Of a DNA stretch of 64,000 nt, positions 61,636 to 64,000 are shown one piece after another. Numbering within the stretch: the stretch's first letter is position 1; every line of letters begins with the position of its first letter. The notes under the pieces are model-generated. The model did no database searches, was not told the DNA's origin, and worked only from the letters and a program-made list of their open reading frames with translations. The stretch is from Frigoribacterium sp. CG_9.8 (lineage in GTDB: Bacteria; Actinomycetota; Actinomycetes; Actinomycetales; Microbacteriaceae): contig NZ_JADOVH010000003.1 of NCBI RefSeq assembly GCF_015751965.1, positions 248,001 through 312,000 on the forward strand. The letters are read 5' to 3'. A program made the position numbers and the translations under genes.

Positions 61636-63366
61636 CTAACCCAGCCGCACGCGTTGAGTGACCAGATCGTCAGGCACCGGAAGGTGCGAGATCACAATGA
61701 CGGTGCGCGAATCCTCGCCGCGTAGGTCGGTTGCGGCGGACAGGATGTCACGCATCAGCCCGGAGGCACGCTCAGGATCCACGTTGGCAGTCGGCTCGTC
61801 AAACACGATCACCGGAAAGTCGGCGAGCAGGGCGCGAGCGAGAGCGAGCCGCTGAGCCTGACCGCCGGAAACCAGCGCACCATCGTCGCCGACGCGAGCG
61901 GATAGCCCGCCGCGTTCGCGCATCCATTCGGCTAGGCCGACCCGGTGGAGCACCGTGACCAGCTCCTTATCGGTGGCCGAATCATGGGCGAATAGAAGAT
62001 TTTGGCGGATGTCCTCGTCGAAGAGATACGGCGTCTGCTCGCAGAGTCCCACGATGCTGCGAACGGCATCGGCCGAAAGCTCTCGCGCTTCGACTCCGCC
62101 GATGCGGTAGCTGCCGCTGTAGTCGAGAAATCGCACGAGCACATGGGCGAGGGTGGTCTTACCCGATCCCGATGCGCCTTCGACGACAACACGTTCGCCA
62201 CGCTGGATACTGAGGTCGAGTCCGCTGAACGCCGGGTCAGATTCACCCGGCCAGCGTGCACCGAGTGCCCTGAGCTGCAGCATCGGCGACGCTGCTGCGT
62301 GAGCAGCCTGTGCTGCCACCAGTGGACGTGCCGACGATGCTGACGATGCTTCTGGAGTTTCGACGGGGATTTCCACCGGTAGGCTCGCCGGCGTTGCTTT
62401 CGCCACTCGGCGCGCACTGGCACGCACCTGCCGGAACGCCCCGAGTGCCACGGGGGCGCTCGCAACAACCTCGAATACAACAAGCGGAATCAGCGCGATC
62501 ACCGCAAGCGCGGGGCCCTCCAGCCCGTGTTCGAGCGCCGGAATGCCCACCAACAGTGCGGCGACGCAGGCCAGTGTCGCCAGCGCGGAAAGAATCGCGG
62601 ATGACGCCCCAACGCCCCCGGCCTTCGCGAGCGTCGCGAGGCGCACGCGCTGGTCGGCGTGCGTGACCGCGTCAGCCCGCTGAGAACTGGCGTCGTAGGC
62701 CACGAACAGATCGAGGTTCGACACGTAATCGAGCAGCCGGTCGGAGAGCTCGCCGCGCAAGGGAGCGATCGATCGCTCTGCGCGTGCGGCGATAACGGTC
62801 TGAACGAGAGTGGCTGCACCGAAAGCGAGAATGAGCGCGCCAGCGAGAGTGACACCGGCGGAGGGAAGCACGATAGCTACCCCGATCACACTGAGGATGG
62901 CGGTCAGCAGCGTCACCACCAGCGGTTGAATCACGCGAAGAGGAAGATTCTGCAACTCATCCACATCATTCACCAGCCGGGTCAGCAGGTCACCGCGCCC
63001 GGTGCCTGACGCCTCACCCCGAAGACCGTCGGGGGCCAGTGGCACGAGTCGACGGTAAATACCGACTCGTACCGCAGAGAGTTGCCGGAACGCCGCATCA
63101 TGACTGCAGAGGCGCTCCACATAGCGCGATGCGGCCCGCAGCAAAGCGAATGCGCGCACCCCCACGATGGCCGCACCGAGAAAGAGAATGGGCGGTTGCT
63201 CGGCTGCCCGCGTGATGAGCCAGGCCGAGGTAGCGAGTAGTCCGACCGAACTGAGGGCGGAGACCAGGCCAAAAAATACCCCGGGCACAAATTGGCGAAC
63301 CGCAGGCTGGGCGAGCCGCAGCACAGCCACCGTCGGGGAATCACCACGCAGCCGAGAATCAGACAT
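61636..63366 (-). CDS. cydC: CydC, thiol reductant ABC exporter subunit
   Basis: A 576-residue half-transporter: six-helix ABC membrane domain (about 15-330; ATSAWLITRAAEQPPILFLG is the CydC-type TM1-TM2 segment). Then comes a nucleotide-binding domain with VVVEGASGSGKTTLAHVL (Walker A), VSGGQAQRLALARALL (signature) and VIVFDEPTANVDPE (Walker B). CydDC exports glutathione/cysteine or other thiols needed to assemble cytochrome bd oxidase. ATG 63366 overlaps the cydD stop by 8 bases. Confidence 0.9.
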   Translation of the reverse strand: MSDSRLRGDSPTVAVLRLAQPAVRQFVPGVFFGLVSALSSVGLLATSAWLITRAAEQPPILFLGAAIVGVRAFALLRAASRYVERLCSHDAAFRQLSAVRVGIYRRLVPLAPDGLRGEASGTGRGDLLTRLVNDVDELQNLPLRVIQPLVVTLLTAILSVIGVAIVLPSAGVTLAGALILAFGAATLVQTVIAARAERSIAPLRGELSDRLLDYVSNLDLFVAYDASSQRADAVTHADQRVRLATLAKAGGVGASSAILSALATLACVAALLVGIPALEHGLEGPALAVIALIPLVVFEVVASAPVALGAFRQVRASARRVAKATPASLPVEIPVETPEASSASSARPLVAAQAAHAAASPMLQLRALGARWPGESDPAFSGLDLSIQRGERVVVEGASGSGKTTLAHVLVRFLDYSGSYRIGGVEARELSADAVRSIVGLCEQTPYLFDEDIRQNLLFAHDSATDKELVTVLHRVGLAEWMRERGGLSARVGDDGALVSGGQAQRLALARALLADFPVIVFDEPTANVDPERASGLMRDILSAATDLRGEDSRTVIVISHLPVPDDLVTQRVRLG

Positions 63367-64000
63367 GGACGGCGACTCCCAGTTCGATGAGATCGTCAGC
63401 GGCGGCAATGACCGCGGGGCGATGGCTGACGATGAGCACGGTGTAACCAGCGTCGGCAAGAGTGCGCATTCCTCGCAATAACTCTGCCTCGGCGTGACAA
63501 TCGAGGGCGGCGCTCGGCTCATCGAATACGAGTACCGGGCAGTACCTGGTCAGACCGCGATAGATCGCCCTGGCCACTGAGACGCGTTCAGCCTGCCCGC
63601 CGGAGAGTCCGCTGCCGGTGACGGTCACTCTGGACTGCGGATCGAGCTGGGGGAGGGCGGCGAGCGCCAGCGCGCCGCGCACCAGCGCCGCATCCGGCTC
63701 TCCGTCTCCGAGAGCGACATTCTCGGCGATCGTCCCCTCGAGCAGTGCACTGCTCTGGCCGGCCCAGGCCGTAAGCGCCCGCCGATCGAGGGTGCCGCAG
63801 CTCCGATCCGAACCGATGGCACCGGCGACTTCGATCTGACCGTCGAATGGCACAAAACCGAGAAGAGCGGCAACCAGGGAGGATTTGCCCGATCCGCTTG
63901 GGCCAGCGATCACCGTGATCCGCCCGGCACGGATGACCGCAGAGAACCGATCGACGGCAACTCTGGCGTCATAGTGAACGCTCACTCGCGCGAAGCGCAG
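63359..64000 (-). CDS. cydD: CydD, thiol reductant ABC exporter subunit (partial, 5' end off window)
   Basis: The C-terminal 213 residues of the partner half-transporter: the frame is open through the window edge (LRFARVSVHYDARVAVDRF). The ATPase motifs are VIAGPSGSGKSSLVAALLG, WAGQSSALLEGTIAENV (Q-loop), LSGGQAERVSVARAIY and VLVFDEPSAALD, then VSHRP (H-loop). The membrane domain lies outside the window. Gene order cydD-cydC suggests cydAB may be further upstream on this strand. Confidence 0.9.
   Translation of the reverse strand: MRFARVSVHYDARVAVDRFSAVIRAGRITVIAGPSGSGKSSLVAALLGFVPFDGQIEVAGAIGSDRSCGTLDRRALTAWAGQSSALLEGTIAENVALGDGEPDAALVRGALALAALPQLDPQSRVTVTGSGLSGGQAERVSVARAIYRGLTRYCPVLVFDEPSAALDCHAEAELLRGMRTLADAGYTVLIVSHRPAVIAAADDLIELGVAVHV

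Overview
The window is GC-rich DNA (roughly 60-65 percent by eye) with GTG starts, strong GGAGG-like ribosome binding sites and dense ATGA gene overlaps. The gene set includes a mycoredoxin, an imuA'-imuB-dnaE2 mutasome, an Eis-type acetyltransferase, a polyprenol-phosphomannose synthase and CydDC. Together these point to an actinobacterium, and codon habit and gene content suggest Microbacteriaceae (inference). It reads as ordinary chromosome: no rRNA, tRNA, IS element, prophage or CRISPR array was seen.

Layout: 1-4100 holds a Sir2 deacylase (cut by the window edge), a TrmH-type RNA methyltransferase, a D-Ala-D-Ala carboxypeptidase and a fatty acid desaturase. From 4170 to 13200 are an SGNH hydrolase, an SF2 helicase and the SOS mutasome (imuA', imuB, dnaE2 on the minus strand), with a LexA-type palindrome lying inside its promoter. 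From 13324 to 20500 are a membrane glycosylation cluster (GtrA, polyprenol-P-mannose synthase, GT39-like transferase), an OmpR/HK two-component system and a DrrAB-type ABC exporter. From 20550 to 33970 are redox and membrane genes: NmrA-like reductase, gamma-glutamyltransferase, an antiporter with an in-frame stop, a secreted flavin amine oxidase flanked by two Pr6Pr paralogues, NUDIX, mycoredoxin, a DarT-like protein, Eis-like GNAT and M18 aminopeptidase. From 34017 to 49061 are a SWIM-SNF2 ATPase, ThrE-like exporter, LLM monooxygenase, a KhtTU-like K+/H+ antiporter, RecQ fused to a phosphoribosyltransferase-like domain, glutathione peroxidase and a J-domain/NERD protein. From 49294 to 64000 are a RecB-like nuclease/helicase, DUF2269, MarR, a decayed flavin electron-transfer cluster, VIT-family transporter, APC permease, FetB-like permease, universal stress protein and CydDC.

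Three things stand out. (1) The amine oxidase at 25842-27239 has its C-terminal FAD-binding segment (GEAT...GTVxGA) placed before its N-terminal GxGxxG dinucleotide motif. This is a circular permutation, behind a Tat/lipoprotein signal. (2) 55712-57900 is a compact graveyard. It holds a truncated ApbE, an FMN-binding protein that has lost most of its domain but kept the SGAT flavinylation motif, a ferric reductase broken by a nonsense codon, an exact 20-bp tandem duplication and deletions, and the end pieces of a two-component system. (3) More than a dozen short tandem repeats, mostly 15 or 18 bp, sit at gene 3' ends. Several copy the stop codon itself (dnaE2, DUF429 gene, universal stress gene). 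This suggests a replication-slippage habit in this genome that shapes gene ends.
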